From Sulfurimonas sp. HSL3-1 (GTDB taxonomy: Bacteria > Campylobacterota > Campylobacteria > Campylobacterales > Sulfurimonadaceae), in the NCBI RefSeq assembly GCF_039645995.1, contig NZ_CP147920.1, positions 1,426,001 through 1,490,000 on the forward strand: a stretch of DNA of 64,000 nt, in the 5' to 3' direction. Under the pieces are notes generated by a model. The model saw nothing but the letters and a program-made list of their open reading frames with translations, was not told the origin of the DNA and did not search any database. Each line of letters begins with the position of its first letter. Position 1 is the first letter of the stretch. A program made the position numbers and the translations under genes. Below, piece by piece: positions 15,547 to 23,142 of the stretch.

Positions 15547-16779
15547 CTAACGTTCCAGACCGAAGACGCCGACATAGAGTATGTCTTCCGGCGTCTCCAA
15601 AAAGGTCTGCAGTTTCTTATCGTAAAAGGCGCCTATGGCCGTGTACCCCACCCCGCGCGCGGCGGCTTCCAATGAGAGGCCGTGCGCAAAGGCGGCCGAG
15701 GCCATCTGCAGGTCCGCACTGTACTTGGGCGTGCTCAGGACCATGACGATCTCCGCGTTTGAGACGAAACGCTGATCGACCAGCATCCCGGCGATGGGCT
15801 CGGCAAAGTCGCCCGTCTTTATCCGTTTGCCCCCGCGGTAGACACCGGCAGGGGTCTGATCATCCCGGAGCACGATCGCGTAGGCGTTCATCCACTCCGG
15901 CGTTCGCGTGAGCGTATGCATAATGCGTTCAAATGCATCCGCCGGCATCGTCTTCCCGGCGAAAACCCGGGCGGAGCGGCGGGCACGCTGCAGGGCCTCG
16001 TCGGCGCTGCCGCTCATGCGCGGCGGCAGGGTCGTGCCGACGGGATGGTGCTGCACGATCCAGCCGGGAACGACCCCGTCGCTCTCGTCGTAGTCCGTGG
16101 GTGCCACCTGCATCAGGGGCGTTTTCGGCAGCTTGACGGGTTTCTCCCCCGCCTTTCCTACGGCCATGGCCGCGCAGACGAACTCCTGCTGCCCGAACCC
16201 CATCATGTGGTTCAGCGCCGAGAAATCCGCCTCGCCCAGCAGCGTCGTGTCAAGCCCGTACGCTTCCATTGCGGCGCAGAGCGCGCCGATCTGGTGACCG
16301 GCATCCATGTAGCAGTAGCGCCAGGCGCGGTGACCGTACTTCCATTCGGAACGGAACGGGACGACGCTGACGACAAAAAGGAACCCGTCAAAGCGCGTTT
16401 CCATCCCGACGAAGTGCTCCAGGCCCTCCGCGCCGCATTCGCGGATAAGGACCATCTCCTCTTTGAGGGCGTCCAGGTGATACGTGCCGCTCAGTACCCC
16501 TTTGACCCCCCGAACCTGCACATAGAGCTCCACGGGGTGGAGATTGCCGGCAGAGGGGGTATTGAGGCGCAGGTAGGGTTTGCCACCGACGTTACCCTCA
16601 AAGGTGATGCAGCGCGAAAGCGCCAGCGGGGCGAGCTCTTCATGGGCGTCGAAACCGATGCGGTAGAGAAACTCCGGGTACTGTTTGAAAAGGGAGGGCT
16701 GCGAAGCCCAGTCGATGTAGCCGCCGGAACGGGCGACACGCAGCGGCGTCAGCGCCGTGGCATCATACAGCTCACGCAT
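15547..16779 (-). CDS. SagB-type nitroreductase-family dehydrogenase
   Basis: 410 aa made of two nitroreductase-fold halves (about 1-200 and 235-410). The first half carries SAGNLHPVELYV, typical of the FMN site in SagB-like enzymes, and HQIGALCAAMEAYGLDT. The second has RRSARVF and LSLEAAARGVGYTAIGAF. SagB enzymes oxidise azolines in peptide antibiotics, but many homologues stand in nif or metabolic loci without such peptides. The ATG overlaps the ankyrin gene by 8 bp. No peptide maturase (YcaO) gene is seen nearby. Confidence 0.8.
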   Translation of the reverse strand: MRELYDATALTPLRVARSGGYIDWASQPSLFKQYPEFLYRIGFDAHEELAPLALSRCITFEGNVGGKPYLRLNTPSAGNLHPVELYVQVRGVKGVLSGTYHLDALKEEMVLIRECGAEGLEHFVGMETRFDGFLFVVSVVPFRSEWKYGHRAWRYCYMDAGHQIGALCAAMEAYGLDTTLLGEADFSALNHMMGFGQQEFVCAAMAVGKAGEKPVKLPKTPLMQVAPTDYDESDGVVPGWIVQHHPVGTTLPPRMSGSADEALQRARRSARVFAGKTMPADAFERIMHTLTRTPEWMNAYAIVLRDDQTPAGVYRGGKRIKTGDFAEPIAGMLVDQRFVSNAEIVMVLSTPKYSADLQMASAAFAHGLSLEAAARGVGYTAIGAFYDKKLQTFLETPEDILYVGVFGLER

Positions 16780-17206
16780 AGCGCAGCTGATTGAGAACGT
16801 CCCGGTTGACGGCGAAATCGATGGCGCAATAGCCGTCCATGTTCTGCATGGATTTGTCGGCGCCGAGGGAGAGAAGCGATTTAACGCTATTAAGACGGGA
16901 AGCAGAGACGGCGTACATCAGCGGTGTTTCGCCGTTCTCGTTGATGTCGTCAATGTCCGCGCCGGCAGCGAAAAGGCGGGCAATGATCGCGGCACTGTCG
17001 GCATAACAGGCGTTGAAAATGACGCCGTTAAAGTCGTAGTTGACCGCATAGAGGTCCACGCCCGCTTCCAGCAGGCGCTCGACCATCATATCGTTACCCT
17101 CAAGCGCCGCCTGCAGCAGCGGAGTATTACCGTTAAAGGCCCGGGATTCCAGGTCGCTGGGGTCAAATCCGCGTGCCAGCAGCCACGCAATATAGTTCTC
17201 TGCCAT
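16772..17206 (-). CDS. Ankyrin-repeat protein
   Basis: 144 aa consisting of about four ankyrin repeats (GNTPLLQAALEGNDMMVERLLEAGVD; FNGVIFNACYADSAAIIARLFAAGAD; GETPLMYAVSASRLNSVKSLLSLGAD; DGYCAIDFAVNRD). No signal peptide, so it acts as a cytosolic protein-binding module. In the nif accessory operon, between tpx and the SagB-like gene. A protective or chaperone-like role towards nitrogenase factors is possible but not shown by the sequence. Confidence 0.85.
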   Translation of the reverse strand: MAENYIAWLLARGFDPSDLESRAFNGNTPLLQAALEGNDMMVERLLEAGVDLYAVNYDFNGVIFNACYADSAAIIARLFAAGADIDDINENGETPLMYAVSASRLNSVKSLLSLGADKSMQNMDGYCAIDFAVNRDVLNQLRYA

Positions 17207-17230
17207 GACGAACTCCTTAGTTAGAAGGGC

Positions 17231-17785
17231 TTAGACGCTCATCCACTCTTCGTGAGAATGGCCGTGACCGGTCTTCTTCTCGTTGACCAGTTTGTCAACG
17301 GCTTCGATACAGGCGTCGTAATTGACTTCGTCAACGATCTCGGGAACGATCTCGCGGTAGGCGACGAGGCCGTCACGGTCAATGACGTAGACGGCGCGGG
17401 CCATACGGTCTTTGAGTTTGCCTTCGCTGATCAACAGGCCGTATTTTTTCGCAAAGTTGCGGTCCGGGTCAACAACAAGTTCCGCAGCATCGATGGACTC
17501 TTTCTCGGCGAAGTCTTTGACAAAGTCAAGATCGTCCGTCGTCACCATGACGGCGTTGAGCTTTTTGAAGGTTTTGAGAAGATCATTGAACTTCTTTGCG
17601 CCGAGGGAACACACTTCCGTCTTCAGCGAAGGAATAGCGATGAGCAACTGGGTATTGGGAGCGATCATACCAATGACGTTCTGTGAACCGTCAAGTTTCG
17701 TAATGCGTGCCGCCGGGGCTTCTCCGCCCAGAGTGGGCTGCTTTCCGATAAGGGGGGTCGGGGTGCCGTGTACCGTAATTTCCAT
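17231..17785 (-). CDS. Thiol peroxidase (Tpx-type peroxiredoxin)
   Basis: 184 aa peroxiredoxin fold with the Tpx signature IPSLKTEVCSLGAKKFND, where the Cys corresponds to the peroxidatic residue, and MARAVYVIDRDG. The resolving Cys of classical Tpx (about 35 residues on) is not evident, so it may work as a 1-Cys type. A His-rich tail (GHGHSHEEW) is added at the C-terminus. First gene of the ank-SagB-NifQ-MoxR operon; probably peroxide defence for oxygen-sensitive nif proteins. Confidence 0.8.
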   Translation of the reverse strand: MEITVHGTPTPLIGKQPTLGGEAPAARITKLDGSQNVIGMIAPNTQLLIAIPSLKTEVCSLGAKKFNDLLKTFKKLNAVMVTTDDLDFVKDFAEKESIDAAELVVDPDRNFAKKYGLLISEGKLKDRMARAVYVIDRDGLVAYREIVPEIVDEVNYDACIEAVDKLVNEKKTGHGHSHEEWMSV

Positions 17786-17973
17786 AACATATCCTCTGTG
17801 AGATTTTCGCTAACAATGCAAAAAACGTTCTTGTGAAATTCCCATAGGTGCCTATTTTTTATACTACATATTTGTCGCATTTTGGTGTAGGCATGGACTA
17901 TAATAACGACTGAATCTAGGTTCAACCAGGCGATTGAAACCGCTATAAACTGTAGTAAGAAAGAAAAAACGTA

Positions 17974-19614
17974 ATGATGTATGACTCCCCCGTGATCCCC
18001 GACAGGCCCGAATGTAAGACCTGTTCGTTGACCTTTGCCTACAAAGAGATCGAACTGCTTTACGAAATCGCGGTCATCCTGGCCAGTTCGACGGACATCA
18101 AGGAGACGATTGAACAGGGCATGCGCCTGCTCAAGCGTCACAACTACCTGGAACGCTGTGCACTTTTCCTGCTCAATGAAGAAGATGTCCTGGACCTGTA
18201 CGCTTCGATCGACCTTACCGAACAGCAGCGCCTGATGGCGACCTACAAACTCGGCGAAGGCGCGACGGGTCTGGCAGCACAGGGCGGCGAACCGGTCGTG
18301 ATCGAAAATATCCACAACAGTATCGACTACCTCAATAAAATGGGTATCGTCAACAGCAAATCCGTCTCCTACGTCGCCGTACCGGTCATCCAGGACGATG
18401 CCGTCACCGGCGTCATCTCCGCCAACCTCGGCCCCAACGCGCCGCTGAACTTCGACGAGATCGTTCGCATGCTCACCATCGTCGGTTCCCTCTTTAGCGG
18501 AACGCTCGCCATCCAGCAGCGCTACCTCAAGGAGAAAGAGGAGCTCAACCAGCTCAAGATGTACTATAAAGAGGAGATGCTCAGCGAGCACCGCTTCGAG
18601 AACATCATCGGGCGCAGTACGAAGATGCGCCAGATCTTCAGCATGCTCGAGACCGTCGCCCCGACGGACGCGACGATCCTTGTACGCGGCGAGACGGGTA
18701 CAGGTAAGGAGCTGATCGCGACGGCCGTGCACAACCTCAGCCAGCGCAAGAACGGTCCCTTCATCAAGCTTAACTGCGCCGCCATCAGCGAGACCCTGCT
18801 CGAATCCGAACTCTTCGGTCATGAGAAAGGCGCCTTTACCGACGCCAAAGAGATGCGCAAAGGACGCTTCGAGCTGGCCGACGGCGGCACCCTCTTCCTC
18901 GACGAGATCGGCGACATCACCCCGGCCCTGCAGGTCAAACTGCTCCGTATCCTCCAGGAGCAGGAGTTCGAACGCGTCGGCGGTACAAAGACGATCAAGA
19001 CCAACGTCCGCCTTGTCGCGGCGACGAACCGGAACCTCGAGGATATGGTCAAAAAAGCAGAGTTCCGCGAGGACCTCTACTACCGCCTCAACGTCATTCC
19101 GCTGAACCTGCCGCCGCTGCGCGAGCGCTACGAAGACGTCAAACTGCTCGTCGAACACTACATGAAGAAGTTCATGAAAGAGCACAACAAGAGCATGGTC
19201 CTCTCCAAGGCGGCACTGGAGCTGCTGCTCGACTACCCCTGGCCGGGCAATATCCGGGAACTGCAAAATACGATGGAGCGCCTCGTGCTGATCTGCCCCG
19301 AGGGCGAAGTCCAGCCGGAGATGCTCAACCACGTTCTGCCGTTCAATTACCAGAAGCTCTACAACCCCTCCACGCCGGAGCCGGCACCGCAGCCCGCGCC
19401 GGCAGCCCCTGTCGCCCCGCCGCCGATCGAGGAGGCGCCGGCCAACGCCGAATCGCACCCGGTCACCAAGGCGACCCTCCAGGAGCTGGAAAAAGAGTCC
19501 ATCATCCAGGCCCTGATCGAGAACCGCGGTATCCAGACCAAAGCGGCGGCCCAGCTGGGCATGACGCCGCGCCAGATCGGCTACAAGATCAAGAAGTACG
19601 GCATCGACATCTAG
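17974..19614 (+). CDS. nifA: Nif-specific sigma-54 activator NifA
   Basis: 546 aa. An N-terminal GAF domain (about 30-185), a sigma-54 AAA+ domain with Walker A GETGTGKE (239-246), and a C-terminal Fis-type helix-turn-helix (about 510-546: TKAAAQLGMTPRQIGYKIKKYGI). The sigma-54 contact loop reads GAFTDA rather than the usual GAFTGA (286-291). The interdomain linker is Pro/Ala-rich and lacks the Cys pair of oxygen-sensing NifA proteins, but a C14-x2-C17 pair stands at the N-terminus. It activates -24/-12 promoters such as those before nifU and nifE. Confidence 0.92.
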   Translation: MMYDSPVIPDRPECKTCSLTFAYKEIELLYEIAVILASSTDIKETIEQGMRLLKRHNYLERCALFLLNEEDVLDLYASIDLTEQQRLMATYKLGEGATGLAAQGGEPVVIENIHNSIDYLNKMGIVNSKSVSYVAVPVIQDDAVTGVISANLGPNAPLNFDEIVRMLTIVGSLFSGTLAIQQRYLKEKEELNQLKMYYKEEMLSEHRFENIIGRSTKMRQIFSMLETVAPTDATILVRGETGTGKELIATAVHNLSQRKNGPFIKLNCAAISETLLESELFGHEKGAFTDAKEMRKGRFELADGGTLFLDEIGDITPALQVKLLRILQEQEFERVGGTKTIKTNVRLVAATNRNLEDMVKKAEFREDLYYRLNVIPLNLPPLRERYEDVKLLVEHYMKKFMKEHNKSMVLSKAALELLLDYPWPGNIRELQNTMERLVLICPEGEVQPEMLNHVLPFNYQKLYNPSTPEPAPQPAPAAPVAPPPIEEAPANAESHPVTKATLQELEKESIIQALIENRGIQTKAAAQLGMTPRQIGYKIKKYGIDI

Positions 19615-19643
19615 ATGCCCCACCCCAACCAAGGAGCATAATC

Positions 19644-19811
19644 ATGGCACACGCGACATCAGACAACCCGAGCGTTTCACCCGCCATCGGCACCACATAC
19701 GACACCTGGTTTCTCGGACGCAAAAAAGAGGCCTGCGCCAAGAGCAGCAAAGGCGTCGCAGCCGTCTGCCGCGAAGTGAAACCGAGCTGGTTCCTCGGGC
19801 GCAAACAGTAG
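19644..19811 (+). CDS. 55-aa peptide with two WFLGRK motifs, downstream of nifA
   Basis: Starts MAHATSDNPSVSPAIG. The motif WFLGRK occurs twice (TYDTWFLGRKKEAC and VKPSWFLGRKQ at the end), separated by a Cys-containing linker (C31, C42). AAGGAG lies 7 bp before the ATG, and the gene starts 29 bp after nifA, so it is probably co-transcribed. No known domain. The repeated short motif suggests a bivalent binding peptide. Coding is supported by the binding site and the internal repeat. Confidence 0.6.
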   Translation: MAHATSDNPSVSPAIGTTYDTWFLGRKKEACAKSSKGVAAVCREVKPSWFLGRKQ

Positions 19812-19832
19812 TCTGGCAGCGCTCAAAAAACC

Positions 19833-19848
19833 TGGAACGCCGTTTGCA
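19833..19848 (+). promoter_or_regulatory. Sigma-54 promoter for the 39-aa gene
   Basis: TGGAAC-GCCGT-TTGCA: correct GG-N10-GC spacing, and differing at only one base from the promoter before nifU (TGGAACGCCATTTGCA). It ends 26 bp before the ATG of the 39-aa gene. Confidence 0.72.
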
Positions 19849-19874
19849 TTCTCCTTCATACCAAGGAGTAATAA

Positions 19875-19994
19875 ATGGCAATGCACTACTATCATAAACA
19901 GCTTCTCGCGCTGCGCAACCGTCTCGCCTGCAATGGCTGCGGTGCGACCATGGCGTTTTACAGCGCCCCCGCCGCCCTCATCTACGGGGTGTGA
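19875..19994 (+). CDS. 39-aa peptide with CxxC motif under its own sigma-54 promoter
   Basis: Begins MAMHYYHKQLLALRNRLAC and continues NGCGATMAFYSAPAALIYGV, giving a C19-x2-C22 pair. AAGGAG lies at proper distance, and a dedicated -24/-12 promoter stands at 19833-19848. Its stop codon directly abuts the end of the convergent AraC-type gene. Unknown function; the promoter implies expression with nitrogenase. It could be a small Fe-S or metal-binding peptide. Confidence 0.62.
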   Translation: MAMHYYHKQLLALRNRLACNGCGATMAFYSAPAALIYGV

Positions 19995-20864
19995 TCAGTA
20001 CCGAATCGAGATATAGAAACTGAGATCGAAGGTGCCGTCCTCCGAAAGGAAGTTGTTCTTCCGGTAGACGGCATAAGAGGGCTTCGTCGTCGTTTCATAC
20101 TCGCTGCGCGGCAGCCAGACGTGGTAGACCCAGTGGATGAACCGCAGAAAATCCTCATGGCGCCCCTGCAGGTCGAAACGGGCATAGATCCCCGACGCGA
20201 TCTTGAACTTTGGCAGGCGGTCGCTCTGGACTTGCTCGTCCGTCTCGATACAGGCGATATAGCGGCACTCCTCCAGCGGCGTCACCGTCGGGTTGTCGTG
20301 AAAGAGCGCGATCTGGCGGTACTCCGATAGATTGTTGTCCAGCACCCAGGTCTGCAGTTTCTGCCAGGTCGGCTTGATCATGCTGTCATACCCTTTGTGC
20401 CGGATATAGTAACTCTCCAGCTCCGGCCGCTTTTCGATGATGGGCTCCATGCCGTCAAATTCGGAGAGCTTCGCCGTCTCTATTCCCGCCCGTCGGAGCA
20501 GACGGTCGGAATAGGTTTTATACCCCCCTTCCCGCCACCGTTTCGGGCTCTTTCCAAACCGCATCTTGAACGCCTTGATAAACGATGAATGCGAGCTGTA
20601 ACCGCACAGGGACGCCACCTCGGAGATCGTCGAATAGCGGTTGGTGATCAGCAGGCTCGAGGCTTTCTGCAGCCGGATCGACTTGATGCTTTCATAGATG
20701 TTCTGGCCGAACATCTCCTTGAAAATCCGGTGCATATGGAACTTGCTGATCTTTAGATCGCGGCTGAGTTCCTCCAGGTCGATATGGGTCTCGATATGGG
20801 TGTAGATGTAGTAGAGGATATCGTTGGCGATCTTCGTATGCCGCTGCAGCGTCTCTTTTCTCAT
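19995..20864 (-). CDS. AraC-family regulator with GyrI-like effector domain
   Basis: 289 aa. The N-terminal AraC-type double helix-turn-helix (about 10-110) shows IDLEELSRDLKISKFHMHRIFKEMFG and FGKSPKRWREG. The C-terminal part (about 125-289) is a GyrI/SOUL-like small-molecule-binding domain (IIEKRPELESYYIRHKGYD, IACIETDEQ, FDLSFYISIRY). Same domain order as Rob/SoxS-type and BmrR-like regulators. Ligand unknown. Convergent with the two tiny genes after nifA. Confidence 0.88.
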   Translation of the reverse strand: MRKETLQRHTKIANDILYYIYTHIETHIDLEELSRDLKISKFHMHRIFKEMFGQNIYESIKSIRLQKASSLLITNRYSTISEVASLCGYSSHSSFIKAFKMRFGKSPKRWREGGYKTYSDRLLRRAGIETAKLSEFDGMEPIIEKRPELESYYIRHKGYDSMIKPTWQKLQTWVLDNNLSEYRQIALFHDNPTVTPLEECRYIACIETDEQVQSDRLPKFKIASGIYARFDLQGRHEDFLRFIHWVYHVWLPRSEYETTTKPSYAVYRKNNFLSEDGTFDLSFYISIRY

Positions 20865-21035
20865 GCCTACATTATAGCAATAATAGACAATTTTTCTATC
20901 AATTAAAAAGAAAAAAACTCACATTATAAGCCAAGAAAAAAAGCATGAAATAGAAAGAAATAATTTTCGGAACCCTCTAAAATGTCTCCATCCTTTTGAA
21001 ACAGGATGCCCGAAGGCGTCCGAAACGGAGTCATC

Positions 21036-22487
21036 ATGCAAACGATTACGAAAATTCTGGTCGCCAACCGCGGCGAGATCGCCCTGCGCATTATCCGTGC
21101 CTGCAAAGAGCTGGGCATTACCAGCGTCGCCATGTTTTCCGAAGTCGACGCCGAGGGGATCTGGGTCCGCAAGGCCGACGAGGCCTACCCCATCCTGGGC
21201 AACGCCCTGCAGGCCTACCTGGACTATGACCGCATCATCTCGCTGGCAAAGAAAGCGGGCTGCGACGCCATCCACCCCGGCTACGGTTTTCTCAGTGAAA
21301 ACGCCGAGTTCGCCGACGCCTGTACCCGTGCCGGGATCATCTTTATCGGCCCGAAGGCGGAGCACATCATGCTCTTCGGCGACAAAACGGCCTCCAAGGC
21401 GGCGATGAAGGCGATCGGCGTCCCCGTTATCGAGGGGACCCAGACGGCCATTACCGACAAGAAAGAGGGCGCGCGCGTCGCGGCGGAGATCGGTTTCCCC
21501 GTCATTATCAAGGCGGCGTTCGGCGGCGGCGGGCGCGGGATGCGCATTGTGCGCAAAGAGAAAGAGTTCGATGAGCTGTTCGACTCCGCGACGAACGAAG
21601 CGAAAAAGTTCTTCGGCAAAGGGGATGTCTTTATCGAAAAATACGTCGAGAACCCGCGCCATATCGAGGTACAGATCATCGCCGACAAGTACGGCAACGT
21701 CGTGCACCTCGGCGAGCGCGACTGCTCCATCCAGCGCCGCCACCAGAAGGTGATCGAGATCGCGCCCTCCCCCCGTCTGAACGATGCGGTCCGCAAGGAG
21801 ATCTTCCGCATCTCCACCAAGGCGATGTTCCGGCTGGGATACGAAAGTGTCGGTACCATCGAGTTCCTCGTCGATGAAGCGGACACCGTCTTCTTTATCG
21901 AGATGAATACCCGCGTCCAGGTGGAGCACCCCGTGACGGAGCTGATCTCCGGCATCGACATCATCCAGCGCATGATCGAGATCGCCGCGGGGGACAAACT
22001 CCGCTTCCTGCAGGAGGAGATCATCTTCCGGGGCTACGCCATCGAGTTTCGCATCAACGCCGAAGACCCCCAGAAACAGTTCTTCCCCTCCTGCGGAAAG
22101 ATCACCAACTACATGGCCCCCGGCGGCCCCGGCGTGCGCCTCGACACGAGCCTCTACGCCGGCTACGTCATCCCGCCCGATTACGACTCCATGATCGGCA
22201 AGCTCATTATCTGGTCCCTGGACTGGGAGGGGGCTGTCCGCAAAGCGCGCCGCGCCCTGGACGAATTCTATATCGACGGGCTGCCGACGAACATCCCGCT
22301 GCACAAGGCGATCGTCCGCGACCAGGACTTCATCGACGGGCGTTTCACCACGGCATACCTGGACGAGAAACTGGACAAGTTCAACCTCGACGCGATCAAC
22401 TGCATCAAAAAAGAGGAAGAGCGTATGGATCAGATCAACAAGCTGATCGGCACGATCAAACAGAACAACCTCTCCATCCGCCACTGA
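21036..22487 (+). CDS. Biotin carboxylase subunit (PycA/CfiB/AccC type)
   Basis: 483 aa ATP-grasp enzyme that carboxylates biotin on a partner carrier protein. N-terminus ITKILVANRGEIALRIIRACKELG, GGGGRGMRIV nucleotide loop, EKYVENPRHIEVQ and MNTRVQVEHPVTE. It is longer than AccC (about 449 aa), with a C-terminal helix (DAINCIKKEEERMDQINKLIG), matching pyruvate carboxylase subunit A or 2-oxoglutarate carboxylase small subunit in relatives that use the reductive TCA cycle. Carboxyltransferase and carrier subunits are not in the window. Start is the ATG after GGAGTCATC. Confidence 0.85.
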   Translation: MQTITKILVANRGEIALRIIRACKELGITSVAMFSEVDAEGIWVRKADEAYPILGNALQAYLDYDRIISLAKKAGCDAIHPGYGFLSENAEFADACTRAGIIFIGPKAEHIMLFGDKTASKAAMKAIGVPVIEGTQTAITDKKEGARVAAEIGFPVIIKAAFGGGGRGMRIVRKEKEFDELFDSATNEAKKFFGKGDVFIEKYVENPRHIEVQIIADKYGNVVHLGERDCSIQRRHQKVIEIAPSPRLNDAVRKEIFRISTKAMFRLGYESVGTIEFLVDEADTVFFIEMNTRVQVEHPVTELISGIDIIQRMIEIAAGDKLRFLQEEIIFRGYAIEFRINAEDPQKQFFPSCGKITNYMAPGGPGVRLDTSLYAGYVIPPDYDSMIGKLIIWSLDWEGAVRKARRALDEFYIDGLPTNIPLHKAIVRDQDFIDGRFTTAYLDEKLDKFNLDAINCIKKEEERMDQINKLIGTIKQNNLSIRH

Positions 22488-22631
22488 CCCTACGAAGCCG
22501 CCCCTCTCCCCGGGGCGCACCCTCATATCATATTTTTTATTATGTGCAGAAATTAATTTGTATATTATTTGATCAATTTACTTTTTTATGTGGTAATATT
22601 TTGCGTGTTTATCTTACTAACGAGGTGTTCC

Positions 22632-22877
22632 TTGACCACAAAAATCATCTTTTCCGACGGAAAAGTACAGTTCATTGACAGTGCCGACACGGCATTTTGC
22701 AGCAAACTCAAAGATGCGCAGAGCGACAAAGGCATCAACGACCTGCTCTCTCAGCATATCGGCAGTTTTGCTCTGTGTGAAGAAATGGATGTCGGTGAGG
22801 TAGAGTGTACGGTGGATCTGCTGAAGAAAAAGCAATCGAGCATCAAACGCATGAAGCGGGCGTTCGGCGGGCACTAG
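22632..22877 (+). CDS. Small hypothetical protein, TTG start
   Basis: 81 aa (LTTKIIFSDGKVQFIDSADT... from a TTG read as Met). GAGG lies 6 bp before the TTG at 22632. An upstream in-frame ATG would add a hydrophobic stretch lacking a binding site in AT-rich leader DNA, so the TTG is preferred. Acidic, with two Cys, ending in a basic helix (KKKQSSIKRMKRAFGGH). Convergent with nifT. Not recognised. Confidence 0.5.
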   Translation: MTTKIIFSDGKVQFIDSADTAFCSKLKDAQSDKGINDLLSQHIGSFALCEEMDVGEVECTVDLLKKKQSSIKRMKRAFGGH

Positions 22878-22893
22878 GCCCGCAATGTAGTCA

Positions 22894-23115
22894 TTAGTCC
22901 TCGCCGCGGGTAATGATCTTTGCGTCGACTTCGTCGGGGAGGTTCTTCGGCCCCGGTTTGATGTACCATACGTCACCGTTGGTCAGGCTAACGTTTCCGC
23001 CCCACTTCTCATCGCTGTCAAATTCCAGCTCCTTGATGATCTCCTCCATGTCCTTTTTTGCCACGTAAAAGAGGATCTGTCCGTCCCCGTTGTCTCTTAA
23101 CATTACTTTTGCCAT
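22894..23115 (-). CDS. nifT: NifT/FixU protein
   Basis: 73 aa. MAKVMLRDNGDGQILFYVAKKDMEE and WGGNVSLTNGDVWYI are the family signature. NifT is commonly found in nif operons, but its deletion has little effect in studied species, and its function is unknown. Last gene of the nifU operon; AAAGGAAAAAC precedes the ATG. Confidence 0.9.
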   Translation of the reverse strand: MAKVMLRDNGDGQILFYVAKKDMEEIIKELEFDSDEKWGGNVSLTNGDVWYIKPGPKNLPDEVDAKIITRGED

Positions 23116-23142
23116 TGTTTTTCCTTTGTTGTTAGATGGATA

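Noticed and set aside
17665-19632. 655-codon open frame opposite nifA
   Set aside because: Mirror frame of a GC-rich coding gene; the sense strand gives a complete NifA with all motifs.
20919-22526. 535-codon open frame opposite the biotin carboxylase gene
   Set aside because: Mirror frame; the sense protein is fully conserved.
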